From positions 496,001 to 560,000 of the forward strand of contig NZ_JACRSO010000001.1 in the NCBI RefSeq assembly GCF_014384745.1: DNA of 64,000 nucleotides, given 5' to 3'. Source of the stretch: Luoshenia tenuis. Lineage in GTDB: Bacteria; Bacillota; Clostridia; Christensenellales; GCA-900066905. This document shows positions 1-9,700 of this stretch, one piece after another. The translations under genes and the position numbers were made by a program. How positions within the stretch are numbered: position 1 is the stretch's first letter; the number at the start of each line of letters is the position of its first letter. The notes below the pieces were generated by a model. That model was given only the letters and a program-made list of their open reading frames with translations. It had not been told where the DNA came from and ran no database searches.

Positions 1-205
1 CAAGGGCATCATCGGCTACACCGAGGATGCTGTGGTTTCCAGCGACTTCACCACCGATCCGCGCACGTCCATCTTCGATGCGACCGCCGGCATCATGCTC
101 TCGCCCACCTTTGTAAAGCTCGTTGCCTGGTATGACAATGAGTGGGGCTATTCCAACAAGGTCGTCAACCTGATCCAGCACATGGCCAAGGTCGACGCCG
201 AATAA
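1..205 (+). CDS. gap: Glyceraldehyde-3-phosphate dehydrogenase, C-terminal end (cut by window edge)
   Basis: The reading frame open from base 2 gives 67 residues and a TAA stop at 203-205. It contains the GAPDH C-terminal signatures TDPRTSIFDA and AWYDNEWGYSN, the latter being the conserved helix and inter-subunit segment of the glycolytic enzyme that oxidises glyceraldehyde-3-phosphate to 1,3-bisphosphoglycerate. The catalytic cysteine and NAD-binding domain lie upstream of the window, so the cofactor preference cannot be read. A strong hairpin terminator follows 30 bp after the stop, so it is the last gene of its transcript and is separate from pckA. Confidence 0.95.
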   Translation, partial: KGIIGYTEDAVVSSDFTTDPRTSIFDATAGIMLSPTFVKLVAWYDNEWGYSNKVVNLIQHMAKVDAE

Positions 206-235
206 GCTTTTACCCTTTGGAATGAGCATTTAAAG

Positions 236-277
236 AAAAGGCCCTTTTCATTCATTGTGAATGAAAAGGGCCTTTTT
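236..277 (+). terminator. Rho-independent terminator of gap
   Basis: A near-perfect 19-bp stem (236-254 with 258-277) with a 3-base loop ends in a run of T. It closes the gap transcript just upstream of the pckA promoter. Confidence 0.92.
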
Positions 278-300
278 ATTGCAAAATTGCCAAATCTGTA

Positions 301-328
301 TTGTAATTTTCCCTGGTTTCTGTATAAT
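301..328 (+). promoter_or_regulatory. Sigma-A-type promoter of pckA
   Basis: TTGTAA (301-306), a 16-bp spacer and a perfect TATAAT (323-328) preceded by TG. The expected start of transcription is near 335, leaving a leader of about 100 nt before pckA. No obvious riboswitch fold is seen in that leader. Confidence 0.7.
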
Positions 329-432
329 GGTAAGTGGTGAAGGTTGGGGCATTTTTAATTCCCCTAAAGACCGGCGCCAAAGGCAGTTTGCAATGCATTA
401 AAAATACAAAGAAAAGAGGTAGAGAGCAGAAT

Positions 433-2037
433 ATGGCAGACATCAATTTGACCAAGTATGGCATCACCGGAACGACGGAGATCGTGCACAATCCTTCTTT
501 TGACGATTTATTTAAGGCGGAGACCGATCCGAGCCTGGAAGGTTACGAAAAGGGCCAGGTCAGCGAGCTGGGCGCCGTGAATGTTATGACCGGCATCTAC
601 ACCGGCCGTTCTCCCAAGGATAAGTTCATCGTGATGGACGAGAATTCCAAAGACACCGTGTGGTGGACTTCCGACGAGTATAAGAACGACAACCACCCCG
701 CCTCCAAGGAGACCTGGGATGTGGTGAAGAAGATCGCCCAGGAAGAGCTCTCGAACAAAAAGCTTTACGTTGTGGATGCCTTCTGCGGCACCAATGCCGA
801 TACGCGCATGGCTATCCGCTTCATCATGGAAGTGGCCTGGCAGGCCCACTTTGTAAAGAACATGTTCATCCAGCCCACCGAGGAAGAGCTCAAGAACTTT
901 GAGCCGGATTTCGTCGTTTACAACGCCTCCAAGGCCAAGGTTGAGAATTATAAAGAGCTGGGCCTGAACTCGGAGACCGCCGTGGTCTTCAACATCACCA
1001 GCCGCGAGCAGGTCATCATCAACACCTGGTACGGCGGCGAGATGAAAAAGGGCATGTTCTCCATGATGAACTACTACCTGCCGCTCAAGGGCGTGGCTTC
1101 CATGCACTGCTCTGCCAATACGGATATGAACGGCGAGAACACGGCCATCTTCTTCGGCCTGTCCGGCACCGGCAAGACCACGCTGTCCACCGATCCTAAG
1201 CGTCTTTTGATCGGCGATGACGAGCACGGTTGGGACGATAACGGCATCTTTAACTTTGAGGGTGGCTGCTATGCCAAGGTCATCAACCTGGATAAAGAGT
1301 CCGAGCCCGACATCTACAAGGCCATCAAGCGCAACGCGCTGCTGGAAAACGTAACGCTGGATGAGAACGGCAAGATCGACTTTGACGATAAGTCCGTAAC
1401 GGAGAATACCCGCGTTTCTTATCCGATCGATCATATCGATAACATCGTGCGCCCGGTCTCCGCTGCGCCCGCGGCCAAAGAGGTCATCTTCCTCTCGGCG
1501 GACGCTTTCGGCGTGCTGCCTCCGGTTTCCATCCTGGATCCCGAGCAGACCCAGTACTACTTCCTGTCCGGCTTTACGGCCAAGCTGGCCGGTACCGAGC
1601 GCGGCATTACCGAGCCCACGCCCACCTTCTCGGCTTGCTTTGGTCAGGCCTTCCTGGAGCTGCATCCCACCAAGTACGCTGAGGAGCTGGTCAAGCGTAT
1701 GAAGAAGAGCGGCGCCAAGGCCTACCTGGTCAACACCGGTTGGAACGGCACCGGCAAGCGTATCTCCATCCGCGATACCCGCGGCATCATCGATGCGATC
1801 CTGAGCGGCGACATCCTCAATGCGCCCACCAAGAAGATCCCCTACTTCAACTTTGAAGTACCCACGGAGCTTCCGGGCGTGGATCCCAAGATCCTGGATC
1901 CCCGCGATACGTACGCCAACGTTTCCGAGTGGGAAGAAAAGGCCAAAGATCTGGCTGGCCGGTTCATCAAGAACTTTGCCAAGTACGAGGGCAACGAGGC
2001 CGGCAAGGCGCTGGTTTCCGCTGGCCCCCAGAAATAA
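433..2037 (+). CDS. pckA: Phosphoenolpyruvate carboxykinase (ATP)
   Basis: A 534-residue protein, close to the 540 of the E. coli enzyme, that interconverts oxaloacetate + ATP with PEP + CO2 + ADP. In anaerobes it often runs in the PEP-carboxylating direction, making oxaloacetate and ATP. Visible motifs are the P-loop GLSGTGKTTLS at about 242-252, the metal and nucleotide site IGDDEHGW at 260-267, and the early substrate-binding segment TGRSPKDKF. The ATG at 433 is chosen over an in-frame start at 334 because AGAGGTAG lies just upstream, and homology begins at MADINLTKYG. It has its own promoter and a terminator on each side, so it is monocistronic. Confidence 0.97.
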   Translation: MADINLTKYGITGTTEIVHNPSFDDLFKAETDPSLEGYEKGQVSELGAVNVMTGIYTGRSPKDKFIVMDENSKDTVWWTSDEYKNDNHPASKETWDVVKKIAQEELSNKKLYVVDAFCGTNADTRMAIRFIMEVAWQAHFVKNMFIQPTEEELKNFEPDFVVYNASKAKVENYKELGLNSETAVVFNITSREQVIINTWYGGEMKKGMFSMMNYYLPLKGVASMHCSANTDMNGENTAIFFGLSGTGKTTLSTDPKRLLIGDDEHGWDDNGIFNFEGGCYAKVINLDKESEPDIYKAIKRNALLENVTLDENGKIDFDDKSVTENTRVSYPIDHIDNIVRPVSAAPAAKEVIFLSADAFGVLPPVSILDPEQTQYYFLSGFTAKLAGTERGITEPTPTFSACFGQAFLELHPTKYAEELVKRMKKSGAKAYLVNTGWNGTGKRISIRDTRGIIDAILSGDILNAPTKKIPYFNFEVPTELPGVDPKILDPRDTYANVSEWEEKAKDLAGRFIKNFAKYEGNEAGKALVSAGPQK

Positions 2038-2061
2038 GCGCTTTACCGCTTAAAAGCGTAC

Positions 2062-2095
2062 AAAACGGGTGTGGCAAATGCCACACCCGTTTTTT
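2062..2095 (+). terminator. Rho-independent terminator of pckA
   Basis: The stem AAAACGGGTGTGG / CCACACCCGTTTT, with loop CAAATG and a T run, begins 24 bp after the pckA stop. Confidence 0.93.
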
Positions 2096-2273
2096 CTTTG
2101 CCCTGCGGCGCCTCTTTGCTCTGCCCGCCCGCAATATAAGCGCGCCTGTTCGGCCAGCGCCCCTAAAAATCAGGCGTTCCTGTAAAAACCGTCCGGCTTT
2201 AAAGGGCGTTTTATATTTTCTGCTTAACGCCTGCAAGGCCACTGCCCGCGCCGCACTTTGGCAGCGCCTTACC

Positions 2274-2347
2274 GTGACGCGGCTGTGACGCTTTGGTGAC
2301 GCGTCACCGTGACGCAACCGTGACGCAGCTGTGACGCGGTGTGACGC
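2274..2347. repeat. Seven GTGACGC heptamers in helical phase
   Basis: Exact GTGACGC copies start at 2274, 2285, 2296, 2309, 2320, 2331 and 2341, giving spacings of 11, 11, 13, 11, 11 and 10 bp, about one DNA turn each. Copies 3 and 4 flank a perfect 14-bp palindrome GGTGACGCGTCACC at 2295-2308. Iteron-like or regulator-binding arrays have this architecture. No protein is assigned to it, and it sits in a 665-bp gene-free gap between convergent transcripts. Confidence 0.85.
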
Positions 2348-2352
2348 ACCTA

Positions 2353-2394
2353 CCGAACCTAACCGAACCGTACCCAACCGAACCTAACCGAACC
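2353..2394. repeat. Four CCGAACC heptamers spaced in multiples of five
   Basis: CCGAACC occurs at 2353, 2363, 2378 and 2388 (spacings 10, 15, 10), separated by AAC-rich linkers and directly abutting the GTGACGC array. The rest of the gap (2395-2760) holds GC-rich imperfect hairpins around 2401-2470 and a lone TATAAT at 2547 without a matching -35. No convincing gene is seen. Confidence 0.8.
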
Positions 2395-2760
2395 CAACCC
2401 CCTCGGGGGGATTCCTCCGCGGGAGGCGCGTCCCCTGCGGGACGCGAGCAAGCCTCCCCAGAGGGGCGTGTACTCTGTCCTTCTTAAGCGCCCCTCTCCC
2501 ATTCGCCCGCCAGCGCAAATGCGAACCCTGACACGAAACGCCATGCTATAATAAACCTGCGCCCGTCCCCGCCTCAGCATAAAACTAAACCGCCCCTATA
2601 CAGAAGCGGTTCATTATATTCAAGGTTTGAAAGTGGATAGGAAATTGAATGATGATGCCCCTATGCTTAAACTTTGGCGCATATACGCGCCATTCCCCTT
2701 AAGTACTGCATTTTTTACCCATCAAAATGCATAGCCTGATAAAACGATCATCAAAGTCTT

Positions 2761-3078
2761 TTATTCCTTTTTGGGCTTCTGGCTTTCGGACAGCTTTCCG
2801 TTTTCGTCCAGCATACCCATGCGCTTCATCTGTTCGACGATCAGCTCATCCACTTTGCGGCTCTGCGCCAGCAGATCCTCATCCACCTGTAAAGAGAGAT
2901 ATCCGGCTTCGTCCTCACCCAGCCGTTCCTCTGTCATCTTTTCAAGTTTTTCCCGCTCTGCGGCCAACTCTGGCATATCCTGCTCCCATAGGTCATAAAA
3001 TATCTGCTTGTTGACGAGCGGCTTGACCTGCTCTTTCCCCGCGCCCTCGTCTTTCAAATGATCCTTTCCATTTGCCAT
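2761..3078 (-). CDS. Small acidic hypothetical protein
   Basis: A 105-residue, highly charged, probably soluble and helical protein rich in Lys and Glu, without signal peptide or membrane segment. A strong AGGAGGG lies 9 bases before the ATG, and an extended -10 is present upstream, so it is very likely expressed. The segment LLAQSRKVDELIVEQMKRM distantly recalls the SQELD-LI motif of Spo0E-type phosphatases, but the key SQELD is not preserved and the protein is about twice the usual Spo0E length, so no function is assigned. It stands alone, 230 bp downstream of addA on the same strand. Confidence 0.75.
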   Translation of the reverse strand: MANGKDHLKDEGAGKEQVKPLVNKQIFYDLWEQDMPELAAEREKLEKMTEERLGEDEAGYLSLQVDEDLLAQSRKVDELIVEQMKRMGMLDENGKLSESQKPKKE

Positions 3079-3195
3079 GAATGAAATCCCTCCTAGTTAC
3101 AACTATCCCTAAGCCACCAAAACCATTTTGCAGTTTTCCTGCTATATATCTTTCATTTTCCCCTAATTTTGTAGGTTTTTCCCCTGGGCTTTACC

Positions 3196-3204
3196 ATTAT
3201 AGCA
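3196..3204 (-). promoter_or_regulatory. Extended -10 promoter of the small acidic protein
   Basis: On the minus strand TGCTATAAT gives an extended -10 (TGnTATAAT). No good -35 hexamer is found 16-18 bp upstream. The implied leader is about 110 nt. Confidence 0.55.
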
Positions 3205-3308
3205 TAGCGTTTCGCTCAGGAAAAGAACGTATACATCCCTGGATAGCATAGCCCGTTTTGTCCCCCCTCATCCCGCAATGCCTCAAAAAGCCAGCCACAT
3301 TTTTGGCC

Positions 3309-6300
3309 CTACCCTAAAAACGTGCCCAAAGGCATTTCAATGCAGTCCCCACTGCGCAACAGGTAAAGGTACCCCTTGGATACGGGCTTACCCGTCAGCG
3401 TGCCAAGCGCCCGGGCATACACGTCCAGCTGCGGGCCATAGCGCCGCTTAAAGGCTGCCATTTCGCCAAATGGCAGGTAATCGGTCTTATAGTCGAGCAA
3501 AATCCAACTTCCATTTTCCAAAAAACACGCGTCGATGATCCCCTGTACCACGACCCCCTCTCCATGTTCGGTTTCTTCAAACAATTCCCGCGCCGGGATC
3601 GATAAGCTAAATGGGATCTCCCGGTGCAAAACCTGGGCCGCAGCCATGCGGCGGCCGATATCGCTTTGCAAAAACCGCCAAATCCACGGCAGGGAGATCG
3701 CCCCCGCTTCCTCTTTGGAAAAGAACCTGCGCGCCACAAAGTCCTGCAGCTGCGCTTCCAGGTCCTTTAAGCTATGGGCGCGCTTTAAGTCCATCAACTG
3801 GCACATGCGGTGGGTCAGCGTACCCCGTTGCAGCGGGGTGATCTGCCGCTCCCCTTCCATAAAGCGGGGCTGGGGCGCAAAGCGTACCTCGCCCGCCCCC
3901 TCCTTAAAGCGCACCTGGCTGACCGTCAGCTTGCTGGGTGTGCCCGTAGCCTGCGCGTATGGATAGCGCCAGGACAGCTGGCGCAGCACCTGCTTTGCGG
4001 CCGCATCCGCCTCCGGTTCTTCATAAAGCGGGCTTTGGGCCACGGCGGGGACCTCAAAACCCTCCATTTCCCGGTGGCAGGTCACCGCAAAGGCGGCCTC
4101 TCCCTCCGGAGAAAGGGCTACCGGGCCAACCATATCCAGCAGGCTTTTGGCCTGGCGGGCTTGGGCCGCATAATCCCCTGCGCTGCGCCAGCGCGAAAGC
4201 GTCTCCTCCATCCCTCCGGTAGAGCCAAAGAGAAGCAGCCTTTCCCGCGCGCGCGTCATGGCTACGTACAGCACGCGCATTTCCTCGCGCACCGCCTCGC
4301 GCCCGGTACGGCTGGCGATGGCCCTGCGGATCACCGTGGGGCCGAACAGCCGCTTTTGCGCATCGTAATCCCGCAGTCCAAAGCCCAAAGCCCGGTCCAT
4401 CAACAGCGGCGCGGTGGTATCCCTGCGGTTCATTCGCCGCCCCAGCCCTGCCACAATGGCCACGGGGAACTCCAGGCCTTTGGATTTGTGGATGCTCATC
4501 ACCCGCACCACCTGCTCGCCCTGGGGCAGCAGCACGGCCCCCGCGCTCTCCCCGCCCGTGCGCAGGTTCTCACAGGTGGCGAGAAATCCATCCAGGTGGT
4601 TGCCCATATGCGCGCCATAGCTGCGGGCCTGCCCGGCGATCTGGCGCAGGTTTTGCAGCCTGCGCGCCCCGTCCTGCAACGTGAGCGTGCCCGCCATAAA
4701 GCCGGAATCCTCGATCAGGTAATCCATAAAGTCGCCTAAACCCATGGTATGCAGCCGGGCCCGCCAGCCATCCAGCCGGGCAAAAAACTCCCGCATTTTC
4801 TGCCCTTCTTCCCCGCTTTCGGCATCATTTGCAGCCTCCAGGCAGGCTTCAAAAAAGTAGCGGGTACCCGGATAGCGCAGCCGCAGCGCGCACAGCGCCT
4901 CCAACTCAAAGCCGCCTGCCGGCCCGCGCAGGGCGCTTAGCAGCGGCACATCCTGGCGGCGGTTGTCAATGCATTTGAGCAGCGCCAAAAAGGCGGATAC
5001 CTCCGGCGCCTCAAATAAGCCCGCCCCCCCTTCTGACCAGGCGGGGACGCCTGCCTCGGAGAGCGCATCCAAAAACTCCTTTTCCTGGTTGTGCACCGTG
5101 CGCAGCAAAATGGCGATATCCCCCGGGCAGATCCTGCGCGTTCCGCCCGCGCCATCGGGCATTTCCTCACCCAACAGCGCCGCCACGCGGGCGGCCACCG
5201 CCCTGGCCTCTATTTGCACCTGGCGCGCCTCGGCCAAGGCCTCGGGCTCGCCCTCCATCTCCTTGCGCGGGGAGAGCAGGTGCAGTTCCGCCCTTATCGG
5301 GGGCTGCACCGCCTCCCGGCCGGGGTATAGCCGCTCGGCCGCGCCGTAGTTCAGGCCCCCCGGCCCCTCCTGCATGATCCGCTCAAATACCGTGTTAACG
5401 GCTTCCAGCACTTCGGGACGGGAGCGGAAGTTTCGGTTGAGGTCGATGCGCATCTGATGGGGACCTCCCTCGGCATAACGCCGGTATTTTTCGAGAAACA
5501 GCCCCGGTTCCGCCAGGCGGAAGCGATAAATGCTCTGCTTAACGTCGCCTACGTAAAAGCAATTGTCCTCCCGCGCAAAGGTGGACAGCAGCGTCTCTTG
5601 CAGCAGGTTGGAGTCCTGATACTCATCCACAAAGATATAGGCGTACTGTCGGGCACATTCCTGCGCCGCGCCCGCGCGCAGGCAGCGCAGCGCCTCGTGC
5701 TCCAGATCGGAAAAGTCCAGCACGCCCCGCTCCTGCTTGGCCTGCGCATAGCGTGCGGCAAAGCTTTGGGTCAGGTAGACCAGCTCGTAAGCCAGCTCCC
5801 CAGCCCGCTCAAGCCCGGCGGTATAGCCGCCCTCGGGCGGGGTCAGCTGTTTTTGCGCCTGGGCCAGCAACTTTTGCGCCGCGCCCCGCCGTTTTTTAAT
5901 GGCCTCGCACAGCGCCTCGTCGTCCCCCTTGCGCCGGGCGGGCAGCCGGCCAAAACCAAGGCCAGCCAAAAGCGCCGCGCCCTGCGCCATATCCAGCTGC
6001 TCCAACTGCTCTGCCGTCTGGACAAACAAGGTATAATGCGTCTCAAAATAGGCCGCGTACTTCTCGGGCGCACCGGGGGCTTTGCTCATCTCCACGCAGG
6101 GCCAAAGCGCGCTGCAAGCGCCGCGCAGCATCTCCACCGCCGCGCTTTTCAGCTCGCTACCAAAGGGTGACGCGGCAAAATCCGCCTCCTTGAGGCTGTA
6201 GTTCTCCAGCGCCCGCTGCAGGTACCCCTGTGGGTCCGGGTCGCTGCGGGCAAACCGGTACAGCCGCAGCACCGCCTCCCGTGCCGGCGCGTCATCTCCG

Positions 6301-6785
6301 GTGGCGGAAAAGGAATCCAACAGGTTATAAAACCGGGTGGTGGCCTGCTCATACTCTTCCTCAAAGGCGGCCTCTACGGCCTCGCCCGCCATCAGGTCAG
6401 CCTCCGGCTGCTCTAAAATGCGAAAGCCCGGGTCAATACCCACCAGGTGGAAATAACGCCGCAACAGCTCGCCGCAAAAGCGGTGGATGGTCGAGATATC
6501 CGCCCGGCCAATGGCCTCCAGCTGGGCGAGCAGATGCGCATTTTCCCCCTCCTCGCGCAGGGCGCGCTCCAGCCCATCCCGGACGCGCTCGCGCATCTCG
6601 CTGGCGGCGGCGTTGGTAAAGGTCACCACCAGCATGTGCTCTAAGTCCTCTCCTTCGCGGATCAGAGAAATGATGCGCTCTACCAGCACGGCGGTCTTTC
6701 CGCTGCCCGCAGCGGCGGAGACCAGCAGGCTTTTCCCCCGGTCGTAGATCGCGGTATGCTGGTGCGGCGTCCAGTTTGGCATCAT
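3309..6785 (-). CDS. addA: ATP-dependent helicase/nuclease subunit A (AddA)
   Basis: A UvrD-type superfamily 1 helicase with a C-terminal RecB-family nuclease, about 1158 residues. With AddB it processes double-strand DNA ends for RecA loading and degrades unprotected linear DNA. Motifs in order: Walker A AAAGSGKT at 24-31, motif II VDEYQD near 385, GDVKQSIYRFR near 411, HKSKGLEFP near 763, MTRARER near 840, and the nuclease LLDYKTDYL near 1095 with the conserved Asp and Lys. The chosen ATG overlaps the addB stop (ATGA), with AGGAGG just upstream inside addB. A second in-frame ATG follows immediately and has slightly better spacing. The two subunits are thus translationally coupled. Confidence 0.96.
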   Translation of the reverse strand: MMPNWTPHQHTAIYDRGKSLLVSAAAGSGKTAVLVERIISLIREGEDLEHMLVVTFTNAAASEMRERVRDGLERALREEGENAHLLAQLEAIGRADISTIHRFCGELLRRYFHLVGIDPGFRILEQPEADLMAGEAVEAAFEEEYEQATTRFYNLLDSFSATGDDAPAREAVLRLYRFARSDPDPQGYLQRALENYSLKEADFAASPFGSELKSAAVEMLRGACSALWPCVEMSKAPGAPEKYAAYFETHYTLFVQTAEQLEQLDMAQGAALLAGLGFGRLPARRKGDDEALCEAIKKRRGAAQKLLAQAQKQLTPPEGGYTAGLERAGELAYELVYLTQSFAARYAQAKQERGVLDFSDLEHEALRCLRAGAAQECARQYAYIFVDEYQDSNLLQETLLSTFAREDNCFYVGDVKQSIYRFRLAEPGLFLEKYRRYAEGGPHQMRIDLNRNFRSRPEVLEAVNTVFERIMQEGPGGLNYGAAERLYPGREAVQPPIRAELHLLSPRKEMEGEPEALAEARQVQIEARAVAARVAALLGEEMPDGAGGTRRICPGDIAILLRTVHNQEKEFLDALSEAGVPAWSEGGAGLFEAPEVSAFLALLKCIDNRRQDVPLLSALRGPAGGFELEALCALRLRYPGTRYFFEACLEAANDAESGEEGQKMREFFARLDGWRARLHTMGLGDFMDYLIEDSGFMAGTLTLQDGARRLQNLRQIAGQARSYGAHMGNHLDGFLATCENLRTGGESAGAVLLPQGEQVVRVMSIHKSKGLEFPVAIVAGLGRRMNRRDTTAPLLMDRALGFGLRDYDAQKRLFGPTVIRRAIASRTGREAVREEMRVLYVAMTRARERLLLFGSTGGMEETLSRWRSAGDYAAQARQAKSLLDMVGPVALSPEGEAAFAVTCHREMEGFEVPAVAQSPLYEEPEADAAAKQVLRQLSWRYPYAQATGTPSKLTVSQVRFKEGAGEVRFAPQPRFMEGERQITPLQRGTLTHRMCQLMDLKRAHSLKDLEAQLQDFVARRFFSKEEAGAISLPWIWRFLQSDIGRRMAAAQVLHREIPFSLSIPARELFEETEHGEGVVVQGIIDACFLENGSWILLDYKTDYLPFGEMAAFKRRYGPQLDVYARALGTLTGKPVSKGYLYLLRSGDCIEMPLGTFLG

Positions 6786-9700
6786 TTTCCCTCCTTCCAT
6801 TCCCGCTCCATGGCCGCCAGGGCCTCGGCCTGGGTACCGTCGGGCAGGGTACGGGTACGGCAGCGGGCATCCCGTGGGTCAAACCCGCAGATGGCCCCGT
6901 AATCGCAATGCATGCAGGCCGTATAGGCCCCGCTGCGCACCGGATAGGCCCGGCAATCCCCCTCCAGGATGCCTTTAGCCCAGGTGCCCGCCATGCGCAG
7001 GGCGCGCCTGAGCACAGATTCGAACTGCTCGGCCGTGACCAGCGCGCTGCCGCTGGCATCCCCGTCTTTTTTCAGCCGCACCGGATAAATGGCGGATTCG
7101 CCCATCCCCTCCAGGGCATGATCCGCCGCGCGCAGCAGCTCCGGGTCGTTTAGCGCCAGCCCCTGCAGCCGTCCTGCGGCCAGCGTCTGGCGCTCCAGGC
7201 TGTCCTCTGCCTCCAAGCTGAGCTGCGGATCCCGCAAGGCAAAGTAAAACATGCCCGCCGGGCGCTTGTGCGCCCCCGGCAGTCCGTTCAGCGCCGCGTT
7301 TAAGTAGGTGGGCAGCTGGATGCGCAGGCCAAAGTACACATCCCGCAAGCTAAAGGCGGCCTGCCCGCTCTTGTAATCGATCACCCGCAGGCTGTCCCCC
7401 TGCGGCCCATGCAGCACGTCGATCCGGTCGATCCGGCCAAAGAGCCACACCTCGCCCCCGCCGGGCAGCGGCACTTTCAGGGCGGGCAGCTGGCTCTCCC
7501 CGCCAAAATCCAACTCCACATGTTGAAGCTCAAATCCGCTCTCCCGCATTTGCCGGGCCAGAAGGCCGGCGCTGCGGCGCAGCGTTTTTTTAAACCGGTC
7601 GCTTAGGTACCGGCCCCGGCCGCTTTCCCCCAGCTTGCCGGCAAAGTAGCGGGGCAAAATGGTATCGGCCAGCGCATCGCTGCGCGCCTCCAGCTCATCT
7701 GTCTCCAGGCGGTCAAAATCCCACCCGCCCATTAGCGCGGCACGGCTGAGCTGCTCAATCCCCTCGTGCAGCAGCAAGCCCGTACCAGGCGCGTCTACCC
7801 GGGCTTCCTCCCGGGGCCGGGCGCCCAGGCCAAAGCGCACCAGGTGCTTAAAGGGGCACTGGGCAAATTGCTCCAAGCGGGTCACGCTCATCCTATAGGG
7901 CGCGCGCCCCATTACCCCCAGGGCTTTACCGCTCAACATCTGGGGGAAGGCCCGCCGCCCGGCCAGCGCCTGCGCGCGCATCAGGCGGCCGCGCCACGCC
8001 TCCTGGCTTTGCAGGTATTCCTCTGCCGCGCGGTATTCAGCTCCCATCCCGGCGCCCCGGGCTTCTTCGCCCAGCTTTGGCAGCAGCTGGTAAAGCGCCT
8101 CCCCCGGGGCCGAAAGCAACTGTGCCGGCGAGAGCGGATGAATGTCGCTCTGGGTCTTGAGTCCGGGCAGGGCTTCTTGCAGCCCGGCGATCAAAAACGC
8201 CGGGCGGCGGGGGCGGCCGGCGCTGTCGCTCATGGCGTAGCTGCAGCTTAAATGGCGCAGTGGCCGGGCCGTTACCTGGTATAGGGCAAAGCGCTGCTGG
8301 CCAAAACGCAGGGCGCTGGTGCGCGCTACCACCGTACCCTGTGCGGCCAAAAGGTCGGCCTCTCCCCGGTGCAGCAGCCCCTCTTCCCGCAGCCGGTCCT
8401 GCCCGCCTTCATCGTTTAGCCCCAGCAGGAACAGGGCTTTCAGCTCCGGGCTGCGGCTGCGCGTCAGGCTGCCCACCAGCACCTGATCCTGCGCGGTGGG
8501 GATCACGCCGATATCCGCGCCATCCATGGCGCTCTCCAGCATTTTAAGCAGCTCCCGCGGGCTCTGGCGCTCTGGGCCCATCAGGGTCACCGCCTGGTCC
8601 AGCACGTCCAGGATCAGCGCCCACACCTGGGCGTGGGCGGCGGCAAAGGCCGCGTCCTGCCCCGCATCGGCCGCCTCCTCTTCCAGCGCCTGTCGTAGCC
8701 CGATCTGCTCGAGGTACTGGAACAGCGCGCGGCACTGTTGCTCTACATTTCGGGCCGCCCGCAGGCCCTGGTGCAGGGCCTCCAGCGGTTCGACCAGCTT
8801 CAGGCGCCAGACCTCCAGCACGCTTAAGTCAAAGCGCTCTTCCCCATAGTGCAAAGGCTTTAACCAGGCGCTGCCCTGCAACCCGGCAAAAAGGGCGTAA
8901 TTCTCCAGCACCTCGGCCTGCTCGCCCGTTAGCCCTGCATAGCCCCCCTTGGCCAGGCGCATCAGCTCCAAAGTGCGGTAGCGCCCATCCGCCGCGCGCA
9001 GCGCCTGCAACACCGTCTCGGCCGCGGCATCATCCCGGGCGGGGCGCTTGCGGTCGATAAAGCAGGGCACGCCCACCCGCTCAAGCGCCGTTTTAAGCAG
9101 GGGCGCGTATGCCTCCAGGTCGCAGCACACCACCGCCATCTCCCGGTAGCGCATCCCCTCATCCCGCGCCAGGCGCAGGATCTCCCGGGCGGCATCCTCC
9201 GCCTCCGCCTGCGGGCCCGTGCCCGAAAACAGGCGCACAGCGCCGGTATCCGCTCCCGCGTACCCGCGGCGCGGGAAGGCGTAAAGCTCCTTTTCTAAGT
9301 GGATCAGCTCGGGCGCCTTGCGCGCGCGCAGCGCCCCGGCCTCCGGCCGTACCTCCACCGTGACCACCTTGCACCCTACGCGCATGGCCGCCTCCCGCAG
9401 GCGGCTTTCGTAATACCGGTCTACGGCAAAAAGCCCCTCGTCCCGGCAGGGGCGTTCATGGTCCACCGCCAGCGTGGCCGTCACCCTGGCGCATACCCGC
9501 ATCAGCGCCTCCACCACGCTCTCGATCAGCGGGGTAAACGAGTCCAGCCCGTCGATAAACACATAAGCGTCTTTTAAAAATTCGCAGTCCGGTATCTGCC
9601 TGCAAAGGGCCGCCAGCCTTCCCTCCGGGTCGATATACCTCCCCGCAAGAAAACCCTCAAAATCCTCCAGGATCAGCGCGCAGTCCTCCAGCTTGGCCGC

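Noticed and set aside
508..1665. A 385-codon open frame antisense to pckA.
   Set aside because: It is the reverse of a GC-rich coding frame, has no ribosome site and no recognisable domain, while pckA has full family motifs and promoter.
2274..2394. Possible CRISPR array in the heptamer repeats.
   Set aside because: The repeat unit is only 7 bp with 3-6 bp gaps, no spacers of constant 30-40 bp, and no cas genes anywhere in the window.
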